Below are positions 44,901 through 55,851 of a stretch of 64,000 nt of DNA, in pieces. Location: NCBI RefSeq assembly GCF_932294415.1, contig NC_065538.1, positions 13,646,330 through 13,710,329 on the forward strand. The letters are read 5' to 3'. Under the pieces are notes generated by a model. It was not told where the DNA came from and did no database searches. It saw only the letters and a program-made list of their open reading frames with translations. This DNA comes from Quercus robur. Taxonomy: Eukaryota > Streptophyta > Magnoliopsida > Fagales > Fagaceae. Positions within the stretch are counted from its first letter, which is position 1, and each line of letters begins with the position of its first letter. The position numbers and the translations under genes were made by a program.

Positions 44901-44939
44901 TTATCAATCTCAAATAAAATAACGGCAATGAATAATACC

Positions 44940-45713
44940 ACGTAATTTCAACATTTCTATCCAAAAAGTCAACCTTGTATTAACGTAAAAAAAAAAAAAC
45001 CAACTTTATCACCTTGAAGTTTAACATTTTTTGGGGAGGTCTGGGTCAATGCTTCGAGTACACTGGATCTAGTCAGATGATGACATATGTCCAAAAGTAG
45101 ATACGTGTCATAATCTCAATAAGTCTAGTGTCACTAAACACTAAACCTAATCCGGACCCAACATTTTTTTTTTTTTTTTTTTCATGTTGTAGGCCTTAGA
45201 AATAAAAATAACAAGAGAAAGTACATGACATCCAACTTTGAAGATGTAATGTCATTCATCCAAAAGATATTAAAAACATATACTACCATTTATATTAAAT
45301 TATTTTTTTCTTATTTTTATTCTAAAAGTCTAAAAAAATATTTTTTTTTTCCAATGTAAGCTAGATTTAAACATAAATCTTTTATTTGGAAAAAAAAATT
45401 ATCAAATAAGCTATTAAAATCCATAAGTTAATATTAATATATAATTTCTAATTAATCTACGCATCATATGGACACATTTTTTTTTATACAAAATAAAAAT
45501 TATACTCTAATCTAATTTAAGTGTATATGTGTGTAAAATTTCATTCTAGAGACTTGAATACCGGCTCTTCCCCTCCCCCCCTTCCAAACACCCCTCAAAC
45601 ATTTGTAAAGTAACCATTGCATCAAATGTATATGGTAGTATATGGACACATTTTAGTTTAACATAATAAATTGAAATTCCAACAAAAATTAGTGATGATT
45701 AGGTGTGGTTATT

Positions 45714-45752
<39 letters not shown>

Positions 45753-45770
45753 AACTTTAGATTGTTTTTG
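44940..45770 (+). repeat. local duplication, copy 1 (contains a SINE)
   Basis: Matches 45865-46610 in the same orientation across several hundred bp, with shared stretches such as TATCACCTTGAA, GAGAAAGTACATGACATCC and AAACATAAATC. Copies differ by indels and by the SINE at 45481-45639, which is present only here. Confidence 0.8.
45481..45639 (-). mobile_element. tRNA-derived SINE with 15-bp target duplication
   Basis: On the minus strand it has an A box (TGATGCAATGGTTA), a B box (CCGGTATTCAAGTC) and an A-rich tail. A 15-bp duplication, ATATGGACACATTTT, lies at 45466-45480 and 45640-45654. The paralogous site near 46515-46530 carries one uninterrupted copy of nearly this sequence, that is, an empty site. 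Confidence 0.88.
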
Positions 45771-45864
45771 TTGGGCTTTGCTTAGTTAAAGAATTTTAGT
45801 CAAAATAGTGAAAGGCATGTGAGAGGTGGAGGGGGTGCAAACTGCAATACCCCGGATCCTAATC

Positions 45865-46610
45865 CAAAAATTTCAACGTTTCTATCCAAAATGTCAACCT
45901 CGTATTAATGTTTAAAAAAAAAAAAAAAACCCACTCTATCACCTTGAATTTCAACTTTTTTTTTTTTTTTTTTTTTGGGTCTTGTAGGCCAGAATTAAAA
46001 ATTACAAGAGAAAGTACATGACATCCTACTTTTTGACTTGAAGATGCAGCGTTGTTTGACATTGATCATTTTTACTAGTTTATTTTATTATTTAATTTAT
46101 TTTTGCTATTATTTATAGATATTACTGTACTTTTTGGTACTATTTATGGATCTCATTGTACCATTTCAATTAATTTTTACTTTTATCTATGGTACTTTCA
46201 ATAAAAAATTTTCAATTTTAACTAAATAAACAGTTTTTAAACGGATACGTAATGTCATATCATTTGCAAGATATTAAAAATATAAACCATTTATATTAAA
46301 TTATTTTAATGTTATTTTTTAATTATTTTTATTCTAAAAATCTAAAAAAAAAATAGATTTTTTTTTTCCATTGTAAGCTAGATTTAAACATAAATCCTTT
46401 ATTTGAGAAAAAAAAAAGATCAGATAAGCTATTGAAATCCATTAGTTAATATATAATTTCTAATTAATTTGCATCATTAATTTATTTTTTGAGAATCCAA
46501 TTAATCTGCATCATTTGGACACATTTTAGTTCAATTTAATAAATTGAAATTCCTACAAAAATTAGTGATGATAAGGTGTGGTTGTTTATATGTATAGTTC
46601 TAGAATAATT
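45865..46610 (+). repeat. local duplication, copy 2 (empty site)
   Basis: The partner of 44940-45770. It lacks the SINE but has its own small duplication containing GCATCATTAATTTATTTTTT. Confidence 0.8.
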
Positions 46611-47400
46611 TTTGTTGGGCTTTTATTAGTCCAAGCCCAATGGTTATAATGGACGAAACTACAACGCAATGGGTCTCTAAGTTTGATGGGCATCACAACA
46701 CATGTTGGACTTAAAGCCGAATATAGATCACATACCCCACCACATAGTAATGAACCACAAAAACTAACAGAGTAGAAAAAAAATCTCTTGTCCTGTTTGG
46801 TACATGAATTCAAATATATGTTTTCAGTTTTTAAATAACATTACGCGTATTTCTATACACGTATTTAAAAAAAAAATTAAAAACTGTTATTTAAATACAC
46901 GTATCAAACGGGTCCTCTATCACACGATCTTTGACTTTTCAAGTTCAATAGATTGAAAAACACCAATGAGTGAGACTAAAGAACACCCTTCTTAATATAT
47001 AGGGCATTCCAACAAAGGGGCTTAAGCCAAATTTTTTCTCTTTTCTATCCGATTTAAAGAGTAAAGTTTTAGCGCAACCCACTCAACTTCTAGAGGTAGC
47101 AACAACTTGAAATTCATGTCAAAAGCCTTGTAATTTGATGATTTCAACAAATTAACACCTTTTGATAATTTTAACAGAGATATTCAGATTCAAATCTTCC
47201 CTCTCTGGTTGTAACAATCAAATTAATTTAAAAAAGAAAAAAAAATCATGATTATTAGACTATTCTAAAGTTGTTGATATTACCAATATTTATAAATAAA
47301 AACAAATATTTTGTATCACTTTATAAATTTGCATGATTGAAACTTGAATTTTAAAGTAATCTTTTGAATATTAATAATTTTTATTGCTATTTAAAGACTA
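46611..47400. other. intergenic, nothing recognised
   Basis: AT-rich with no exon or transposon ends that can be paired. Confidence 0.5.
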
Positions 47401-47410
47401 AAATTAAAGG

Positions 47411-47690
47411 TTTGGACCATTTAGAACCGAATGGATTAAAGTGGATTGAATGGATCGAATGGACTTAAATGGACCTAAGTAGACCGAAATGGATCAAATT
47501 GACTGCAGTGGACCGAATTGGACCTTATGGACCAACTTGTACTAAAATGGACCGAAATTAAACGAATGGACCAAAATAAACTGAGTGGACTGAAGTGTAT
47601 CGAATAGACCAAAGTGGACCAAAATTAATGATCGAAGTGGACAAAATGGACCAAATTGACTGAAGTAGATCATGGACCAAATTAATGATT
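47411..47690 (+). repeat. degenerate TGGACCGAA minisatellite
   Basis: About 25 imperfect units of 9-12 bp on the theme TGGACCGAA(G/T), for example TGGATCGAATGGAC, CAGTGGACCGAATTGGACC and AAGTGGACCAAAATT. A few further units recur near 47995-48045. Non-coding. Confidence 0.85.
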
Positions 47691-48405
47691 GAAATATTAT
47701 GCTAATTTGACTCATAAGTAAACTGTGAACAATAAATTCTATACTTCAACTTTTACATATTATATAGATTTGTAAGATTTATATGTAACTATAGTATCAC
47801 TAAAAAATATTTACGAATTTTTTTATTGTGTTGTCGATGTGAAACTAACCAATTATGTCACATTGTAAAAATTTTAGTTAGTAAATGATATTGTTTAAAT
47901 GAAAACATTTATAAGATGCATTATTTAAAAGATCTTATTATTTAATTAATATTAGTTAAAATAAAGCCTAAATGACTTCATGTAGTAATAGATTTGGACA
48001 AAATGAACCAAAGTCAACTGATTAGGTTGAAATTGACCGAAGTGCCATATTGATATAACTCAATAAAAGCATAACAACAATAAATGTTATACTTTAGTTT
48101 TTAGATATTATATATATTTGGATCAAAATTTTTTTAAAACTTTTTATCTTTTTATAATTTTATATTTTTAAAACTTTTTTCTCTTACATTAAAGGTGCAA
48201 TTGCATGATGCAATAGCTTTAACTGTGGAATTATGATGAAAAAATGATCATAATAATTTTGAGCAAGCCCAAGATAGTAAGAAGTTAAATCCAAAATTTC
48301 AATTGTATCAAACATTCTGACTGCCAAGTTTCCATACTTGTTTATTTATATTTTAACCTGTATTGAAATCACATAATTTCCAATTGGTTATTAGTAAAAG
48401 CAAAG

Positions 48406-50934
48406 ATGTTCAAGTTTAAAAGGCTCGTTGAGGATTCTTCACTCGGAGGGATAAATAAGGAAATTCAAGCTTTTCAAGAAAGAAAGGAAGAAATACACAC
48501 AAGATTTGATAGGGAGAGGCAGAGTTTCGTAAAGATGGAAATGCCATCACCGTCTACTTCCTCAAGAAAGCTGAAGAAAGTCAGGAATTATTGGAATAAT
48601 GTGATGAGCTTGGAAGCAAAGAAGGATTTTCTGAGTGTCAGGATAGAAAAATTCAAGGCAAAAGAAGCGTTGGCAGAGGCTGTGGAATACGCGAAGGAGA
48701 TGAAGAGTTGGAAGTTTTCAACGTGTTGTTGTTGTGGCCAGAGGTTTTCAGATGAAGAATTGAATTTGGAGCATATAAAAAGTGCCCATTTAGGGACTTT
48801 GTCTGAGGAGTTACAGTCTGTTGTGCCGAAAATTGTTCCTATTTCCGTAATTCAAATCGGTGATTGGAGGCCAGTGAACGTGGTTGAAGCTGCAAAGTTG
48901 ATTGAAGATTTGTCAAGAAATGACTCTGGAAATAAAGGCCAAGATGAACAAGATTTGAAGCTGAAGAAATGGCCTAACTGCGACCATTTCAACCGCAATA
49001 AGTTAGTCACCAGCATATGGATTCTTCTCCAGTTATTTATAAAAATAAAATGTTTTGCTCCGAGTCATCTTTATATGCTGCTGGACTTGATATCGGAAAT
49101 GCTCAGGAAACATCTTCCGGAAAGGTTGATCAATCAGCGTTGGATGAAGACAACGCTGGTCTCAGTTTGGTTTCTTGACGAACTGGAGCTTGAAAGTGTG
49201 CATGAGTTCCTGATGGAAGAACTCGGGATTTCTTGTGGATTAAAAGTTCTCTACAGCTTCAAGAGTAGAAAAGCTAGGCATGATCTTACTATTACTCATG
49301 AGAGAATCGTCTTCAGAGACGATGACTTGTCTCATCTAATTCCGCTGCTTGATGAAACCAGTGAACTAGCTTCTAGAAGTGTTGATGATATCAAGAATGT
49401 TGGACAGGCATATAGTGATAACATTGTTCAGTGGTTATTCACTGGTGGTGAGCCTATTGGAGAGAAATTGAAGGAGTGGGAAAAATATAGAGAAGCTAGC
49501 AAAAGTCTAGGAATGGAACTTTTCAAGATCATCGAGTCTGAATTTCACCGGCTGCAGAATATGTGTGAGAGGAAATGCAAGTATTTGAGACACGAGAAGC
49601 TATGGCTGGATATAGAGGGAATATGTATGGAAGAAGATAAGAGAAGAAAAGAGATTTCTGGCAATCAACAGAGTTACAGGTCACTCTTGTTAAAGCGGCA
49701 AAAAGATATTGAGGAGGAGAAAAGTATTGATGAGATGGCTAGTATGGAGTTGGATATCATAGAGAGTATTTTGAAAAAAGCACAAGCTGACAATGACATA
49801 AAAATGTTGTTCCAGATGCACATTGATCAGATGGGTGGGAAGGTATGGTACCAAATTTTAGATGTTTCCAAATTTAGATGAAATGCTATGAAAATGTGAA
49901 ATGATAGTTTTTACTCTTAAATCTGTCCTCCCATGTCCCTTCTAAAGAGGGAGTCATTCTGAAGTACAACTAATGAGATACTGTATGTGTAATGTTTGCA
50001 GTGTTTCAAATCCGATGCTACAATCCTGGCTACTAATGCTGCCATGCAGCAGACATGGAATAAACTTAAGATGGTAACTTCTTATGACTATAGATCGATT
50101 GTGGTGCCATTGTTAAAGACATTCATGCGGGTTTGTGTTTGATCCTCTGGACTGTTCTATTGAATGTTTTTGGTTACCTTCTTGTTGGCTTATGATTTAA
50201 TGTTTTTGGGATAAAACTCTTCTTTATAGACACGACTTGAGGATGTGGTTTACAACGATGCTACAGCGAAGTCTAATGCTGAGAAGAACACTGAAAATGG
50301 CGGTGATGATGCAAGACATGGACAGGGGAAATCGAAGAATAAAAAGAAGAAAAAGGATCACAGAAAGGCTAAGGAATTTAAGGTCTTAATTACTGCCACT
50401 AGTTATTGTTCTGTTTCCTTTCATTCTGATTTGGTTATCTTAATTACAGAGTCTGTCATGCAAAGTAATTCCCTAATAATATGCAATTCCCTTATTGCAG
50501 GCAACTGGTGGTAGTGAGGGTCAACAGGAAAATGTGGAGCAAAAGTTAGTCTTTATTTTATTCATACTATTCTACTTGGTTCTGGAATCCTTTTTCTTCT
50601 TTTGGTTGGAAAATATGCATGTAAATTATGTAAATATGTGGCAATATGTCCTACCAATCTCTAGGCTCAAACTAAGTTCAACATCTTTTCACTTGTGTTC
50701 TGCTTCAGTTTGGTTCCAGCTGCACATGGCACAGATCATCCTCTTAATTCTGAGGTTGTTGGTTCAGTAACCACTGATGAATTAGAGCAAGAGGAAAGGG
50801 AACTTACACGTAAGGCTGAGGAAGAGAGTAGGATTGAGGAGCATCAAAGAATGATTGCAAGGCAATTGGAGTACCAAAGGCAGATTGAGAATGAGGCCAA
50901 ACAAAAGCACCTTGCTGAGATTGATAAGGCTTAA
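48406..50934 (+). CDS. DUF629-type protein (ubiquitin-hydrolase-related), probably truncated
   Basis: Five exons, all GT-AG and in phase: 48406-49842, 50002-50073, 50230-50382, 50501-50544, 50709-50934; 643 aa. The first exon resembles the middle (DUF629) part of large plant proteins related to ubiquitin C-terminal hydrolases, with a C2H2 finger at residues 107-128 (C-x2-C-x12-H-x4-H) in C-C-C-C-G-Q-R-F. The rest is charged and coiled-coil-like, with a Lys-rich stretch K-N-K-K-K-K-K-D in exon 3 and Glu/Arg-rich exon 5. Full-length relatives add an N-terminal TPR-like DUF627 region and a C-terminal hydrolase-like domain; neither is found here before the ATG or after the stop. It is either a truncated paralogue or a short family member. 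Ubiquitin activity is not expected without the hydrolase domain. Confidence 0.8.
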
Positions 50935-51678
50935 ACCAGTACAGGAAATGTCGCAGAGGATGTGCCTTTCAATGGCGTCAACTTTGATATGTTTGGCTCG
51001 ATAGATTTTATTTCTCATCAGATAGGATGAGAAATCATGTGAACTTTAATTTTTGTTTTTTGAGAAGACTCCAGTGAACTTGAACATGATATATTTTACT
51101 GCCTGTGATGCTGACTGTCGCTTCATTAAGCGCATTATTGATGACAAACTGAAATGAACTTGTTAGCTAGCAACTGAGGTAGATGTTCTATTGTAATGAT
51201 TTACTGCTTTCGTTTATGAAGCTGTTTTCAAAATATCTTCAAACTGAGAGTGTAGTCTGTTGTGCTTCTCATTGGCAAATATATGAAGTCTCATTTTTAT
51301 TTTCATTTTTTTAGATGGGAATACAAAGTCTTTTTTGGTTCTTGAGAGGATGGTGAAAACTATAACTCAAGATCCCTGTCACACCAATAAAAAAGTTCTC
51401 AACAAAGAGAAATAATTTAACCATAGTTTTAAAAAAGGTAAATCTTGAGCAGCTGATGCAGGAGCATCTACATTATGAAGTTTTAATTGTAATCAATATC
51501 AGCAGCTAGAAGTAATTTCAATTTTCATGTATGCAGTAGTAGCCGGAAAGAAAATACAGCAACAGCAGTGGATATTTTTGTGGGCAGCAGCTGAATTGAG
51601 TCATATGTTTTAGGGTCATGTTATTGTTTTCATTGTAGTTTAGTTGACAATTAGTGCACATGAATGTATTAGGTGATC
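50935..51678. other. 3' flank of the DUF629-type gene
   Basis: Presumed 3' UTR, then AT-rich DNA. No hydrolase-type coding sequence that would complete the family architecture was found. Confidence 0.5.
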
Positions 51679-51966
51679 TGTTAGTTAGTTAGAAACAGTT
51701 AAGCATGTGCTAGTTATAACTGTAACTAATTCCATTACAGTAGGAGTCACTTAGCAAAGCTTGGTTGCTTTTGTAGCTAGTATTATAAGTAGCTGTAATT
51801 CCAATTGTAATGGATAAGAATTTCCCCGAGCCTTTAGTGCTAATTTTCAGAGATGGGTTCTCTGTGTAGAGGTTTGTCCACCTATAGGGTATAAGCTACT
51901 CTAACCAATTCTCAACTCTTTCTAAACCCCAAGCCTAAACACATATCCCTTATGTACTTGCATCAC
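51679..51966 (+). mobile_element. possible solo LTR
   Basis: Starts TGTTAGTTAGTTAG, as many Ty1/copia LTRs do, and ends TTGCATCA about 290 bp on, with AAGTAGCTGTAATTCC in the promoter-like middle. No convincing target duplication was found. Confidence 0.35.
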
Positions 51967-52169
51967 CAGCTCTCATGAGAAATTTTGCTAAACAATTTGA
52001 CCAAGTCTTACAATATCATTACAAATATTAGTCAATCTAAATCCGGCATATCGATAGAATCAAAAAAAAAAAAAAAAAAAAAAGGGCCCCAAATTAGACC
52101 ACTTTAATCTATATATAGTAGTACATCTAAATTGATCACTTTAGTAAATGATCCAGAATTAGACCACTT

Positions 52170-55134
52170 ATGTTAATTTTTCTTAGCGGACCAAGACAAA
52201 ATAAATCCATTTTTACAGATGAAGTTACCAAGCTGTTGACGGCAGGCTTCATCCGAGAAGTGTACTATCCTGAGTGGCTCATAAACGTCATCCTAGTGAA
52301 GAAAGCAAATGGGAAGTGGAGAATGTGCGTGGACTTCACGGACCTAAACAAGGCATGCCCGAAGGACAATTTCCCTCTACCAAGGATAGACCAGCTTATG
52401 GATTCTACAGCCGAACATAAGTTGCTGACGTTCATGGATGCTTTCTCAGAATATAACCAGATAAAAATAGCTGAAGAAGATCAGGAGAAGACTGCTTTCA
52501 TCACAAGTCAAGGACTCTATTGTTATAAGGTAATGCCTTTTGGATTAAAGAATGCAGGAGCTACGTATCAGAGATTAGTGAACAAGATGTTCAGCAAATA
52601 GATTAGCAGGAATATGGAAGCATACGTGGATGATATGCTTGTCAAGAGTAAGGAAGAACTTGCCTATCTGGACGAACTAATGGAGACGTTTGCCACCCTC
52701 AAACAATACCAAATGAGGTTGAATCCTAGTAAGTGTGTTTTTAGTGTAGTTTTAGGGAAATTCTTGGGATTAATGGTGTCCTAGAGAGGAATAGAAGCAA
52801 ACCCGAAGAAAGTGCAAGCCATAATCAATATGGCATTGCCCAGGACCGTCAAGGAAGTCCAGAAGCTCACAGGAAGGATTACAGCTTTAAATAGGTTCGT
52901 CTCTAGAGCGACGGACAAGTGCCTACCCTTTTTCAAGACCTTGAAGCAGGCTTTCGCCTGGACCGACGAATGTGAAGCAGCGTTCCAAGAACTCAAACGT
53001 TACCTGAGTAATCCACCCCTCTTAAGTCCGTCCAAGGAAGAGGAAAACCTATATTTGTACTTGGCAGTATCAGCTACGGCAGTGAGTGCAGCCCTGATTA
53101 GAGAAGAAGGCAAGAAACAGCTCCCAGTTTACTACGTCAACCAAACTTTCCAATGGGCTGAGTCCAAGTATCTAAGGATTGAAAAGATTCTGTTTGCATT
53201 AATAGTAGCCTCACGCAAACTAAGGCAATATTTTCTGGCAAATCCTATCCTGGTGATGACGGACCAACCTATCAAAAAATCCATGAACAAACTTGAGGCA
53301 ACCAGAAGAATGGTCCAGTGGACATTTGAACTCAGTCAATTTGACATTGAGTACCATCCCAGAATAGCCATCAAGGCACAAGCTTTGGCAAACTTCATCG
53401 CCAAGTTCACCTTTCCAGACGAGGACAGCCTCACCAATGAAGCCGAGTGATGGACGATATAGACAGATGGTTCATCAGCCCAAAAAAGGGGGGGAGTAGG
53501 GGTTGTCATAACTACCCCTGAAGGAGAAGTGCTTAAATACGGAGTTCAACTGAAATTTCCCGCTACCAACAATGAAGCTAAATACGAAGGAATACTGACG
53601 GGACTGAGGCTCAGAAAGGCACTTGGAGCTAAAAACCTGTTAGTCCAAAATGATTCAAAGCTAGTGATCGGGTAAATCAAGGGAAAGTACGAAAAAAAGG
53701 AAGAAAGAATGCAGAAATACCTCAGGCTGAATAAGGTGGAATTTGTACAGATCCCCATAAGCCAAAATATGGTAGCAGACGAAGTCTTGAAGCTAGCATC
53801 GTCAGAAGAAGGGGGGATAAGCATGGGCTTGGCAATGGAAGTCCAGAAATACCCCAGCATTGAAGAAGTTCCAACATTCACAATCCAGAGCATAAACAGT
53901 TGGATGACACCAATCGTTTCTTTCCTCCAGGACGAGCACTTCCCTCAGAATACAGAAGAGGCCAAAAAGATCAAGAAGAAGGTAGCCAGATTTACGATCC
54001 TTAATGACACATTATACAAAAGAGGCATCTCCATGACTTATTTGGAGTGTGTTGACGAAGAAGAAGCCAAGTACATACTGGAAGAAATCCACGAAGGGAT
54101 TTGTAGGGACCACGCCAGCCCTAGGTCCCTGGTGAAGAAGGTTATTCGAGTAGGTTATTTCTGGCCTACTATGCAAGCGGATGCAGTGGAGCTCGTAAAG
54201 AAGTGTTACAAGTGCCAACGATACGGGAATGTCAAGCGACTTCTAGTAGAGGGACTGACGACGATAGCCTCCCTATGGCCATTTGCGCAATAGGGAATCG
54301 ACATCGTCGGTCCACTGCCCCAAGATAAAGGTGAAGTAAAATTCCTACTAGTTGCTATTGACTACTTCACAAAGTGGGTCGAAACAGAGGCTCTAGCAAC
54401 GATCACTGAAGTAAGAATTCAAAGCTTTGTGTGGAAGAATATAATTTGCAGGTTCGGGATTCCATTGACAATTATATCAGATAATGGGCTGCAATTCGAC
54501 AGCCAAGGCTTTAGGGACTTCTGTTCGAGTCTGGGCATCAAGAACCAATTCTCATCCCTAGGGCATCCCCATGCGAATGGATAGATGGAAGTGACGAATC
54601 GGACATTGCTCAAGATTATCAAAGCCAAGCTAGACGACGTGAAGGGTGCCTGGCCAAGAGAATTGCCCAACATCCTTTGGGCTTACAGAACCACAGCAAG
54701 AACCCCAACGGGAGAAACCCCCTTCAGGCTCAACTATGGCACTGAAGTAGTGATCCCGGTCGAGGTAGGAGTAACCAGCATTAGGCGAGAGGCATTCAGT
54801 GAGGAGGGCAATGACGACTAACTACGACTTAACCTGGATTGTTTGGACGAAGTAAGAGACAAAGCTTCCAGCAAAATGACGAAGTACCAGCAGAAGATGG
54901 CCGAATACTACAATAAGAGGGTAAAACTCAGACGACTTAATATAGACGACCTTGTCCTGCGCAAGGTTACCACAGCGACTAGAGATCCTGCCTAAGGAAA
55001 GCTTGGCCCTACATGGGAAAGACCTTACCGAGTCATCCATCACACCAGGCAAGGTAGTTATCACCTGGAAACCGTAGACGGACAAAGGCTTCCTCGGCCA
55101 TGGAACATCGAGCACTTGAAGAAGTACCACCAAT
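52170..55134 (+). pseudogene. gypsy pol: reverse transcriptase, RNase H, integrase
   Basis: One reading frame with no frameshift over almost 3 kb. RT: K-A-N-G-K-W-R-M-C-V-D-F-T-D-L-N-K-A-C-P, M-P-F-G-L-K-N-A-G, and the catalytic Y-V-D-D-M after 52620. RNase H: second, Tat-type copy with T-D-G-S-S near 53465. Integrase: zinc-binding C-Y-K-C near 54200, then core D at I-D-I-V-G-P and I-S-D-N-G; the end is H-L-K-K-Y-H-Q at about 55134. Nine in-frame stops (TAG near 52599, 52781, 53460, 54291 and 54582; TGA near 53448; TAA near 53670, 54819 and 54992) make it non-functional. Confidence 0.9.
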
Positions 55135-55229
55135 AAATGTATCAAATGAATATATTCATTCCTGAAATTAATAAAAGAATTGGTCACCCAATGTCTTTGT
55201 GCAAGCAGATCTAATCAGTAGTAAAACAA

Positions 55230-55575
55230 AAAATGGCTAAGTAACAAGATTCCACCTTGACAGATGTAAGTTATTGATGATGCCAAAACAAAATGACAAA
55301 ACCCCTTAAATGGATGTAAGTCAAACGGCCAAGTGACAAGATTCTACCTTAACGAATGTAAGTTACTGACGAGGCCAAAACAAAATGACAAAACCCCTTA
55401 AATGGGTGTAAGTCAAACGGCCAAGTGACATGATTCCACCTTGATAGATGTAAGTTACTGACGAGGCCAAAACAAAATGAGAAAATCCCTTAATGGGTGT
55501 AAGTCAAACAACAAAACAACTAAGTAACAAGATTCCGCCTGACGGATGTAGGTTACCGACGAAGCCACAAATCAA
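55230..55575 (+). repeat. 92-bp tandem repeat, about 3.7 copies
   Basis: The GTAAGTTACTGACGAGGCC-type motif recurs at 55266, 55358, 55450 and 55548, each unit also holding CAAAACAAAATGACAAAACC and GTAAGTCAAACGGCC. It lies between pol and the antisense gene of the Tat-like element. Confidence 0.9.
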
Positions 55576-55851
55576 GAGAAAGTTTGCAACTAAAGTGTGC
55601 AATCACAAGCATATCAAAGAGCCAATAAAGTGTGCAATCACAGAAGTAAGTAACTACACAACCATAAATTTAATTAAAGCCCAAAAACAACGAGCCATTA
55701 CCATTGTTTTTACATCTAAAGGCCCATAAACGCTAGGCCAAAAATATTGTTCTCAAGACAGATTAAAAAGAAAATATTACGAAATTAGATTTACAAACCC
55801 AAAACATAATGGGCACACATACACAAAAAAGTTTTTTCATAAGGATCAGGT

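Noticed and set aside
47411..47690. CRISPR-like array
   Set aside because: Units are contiguous and degenerate with no spacers, and the genome is a plant nuclear one.
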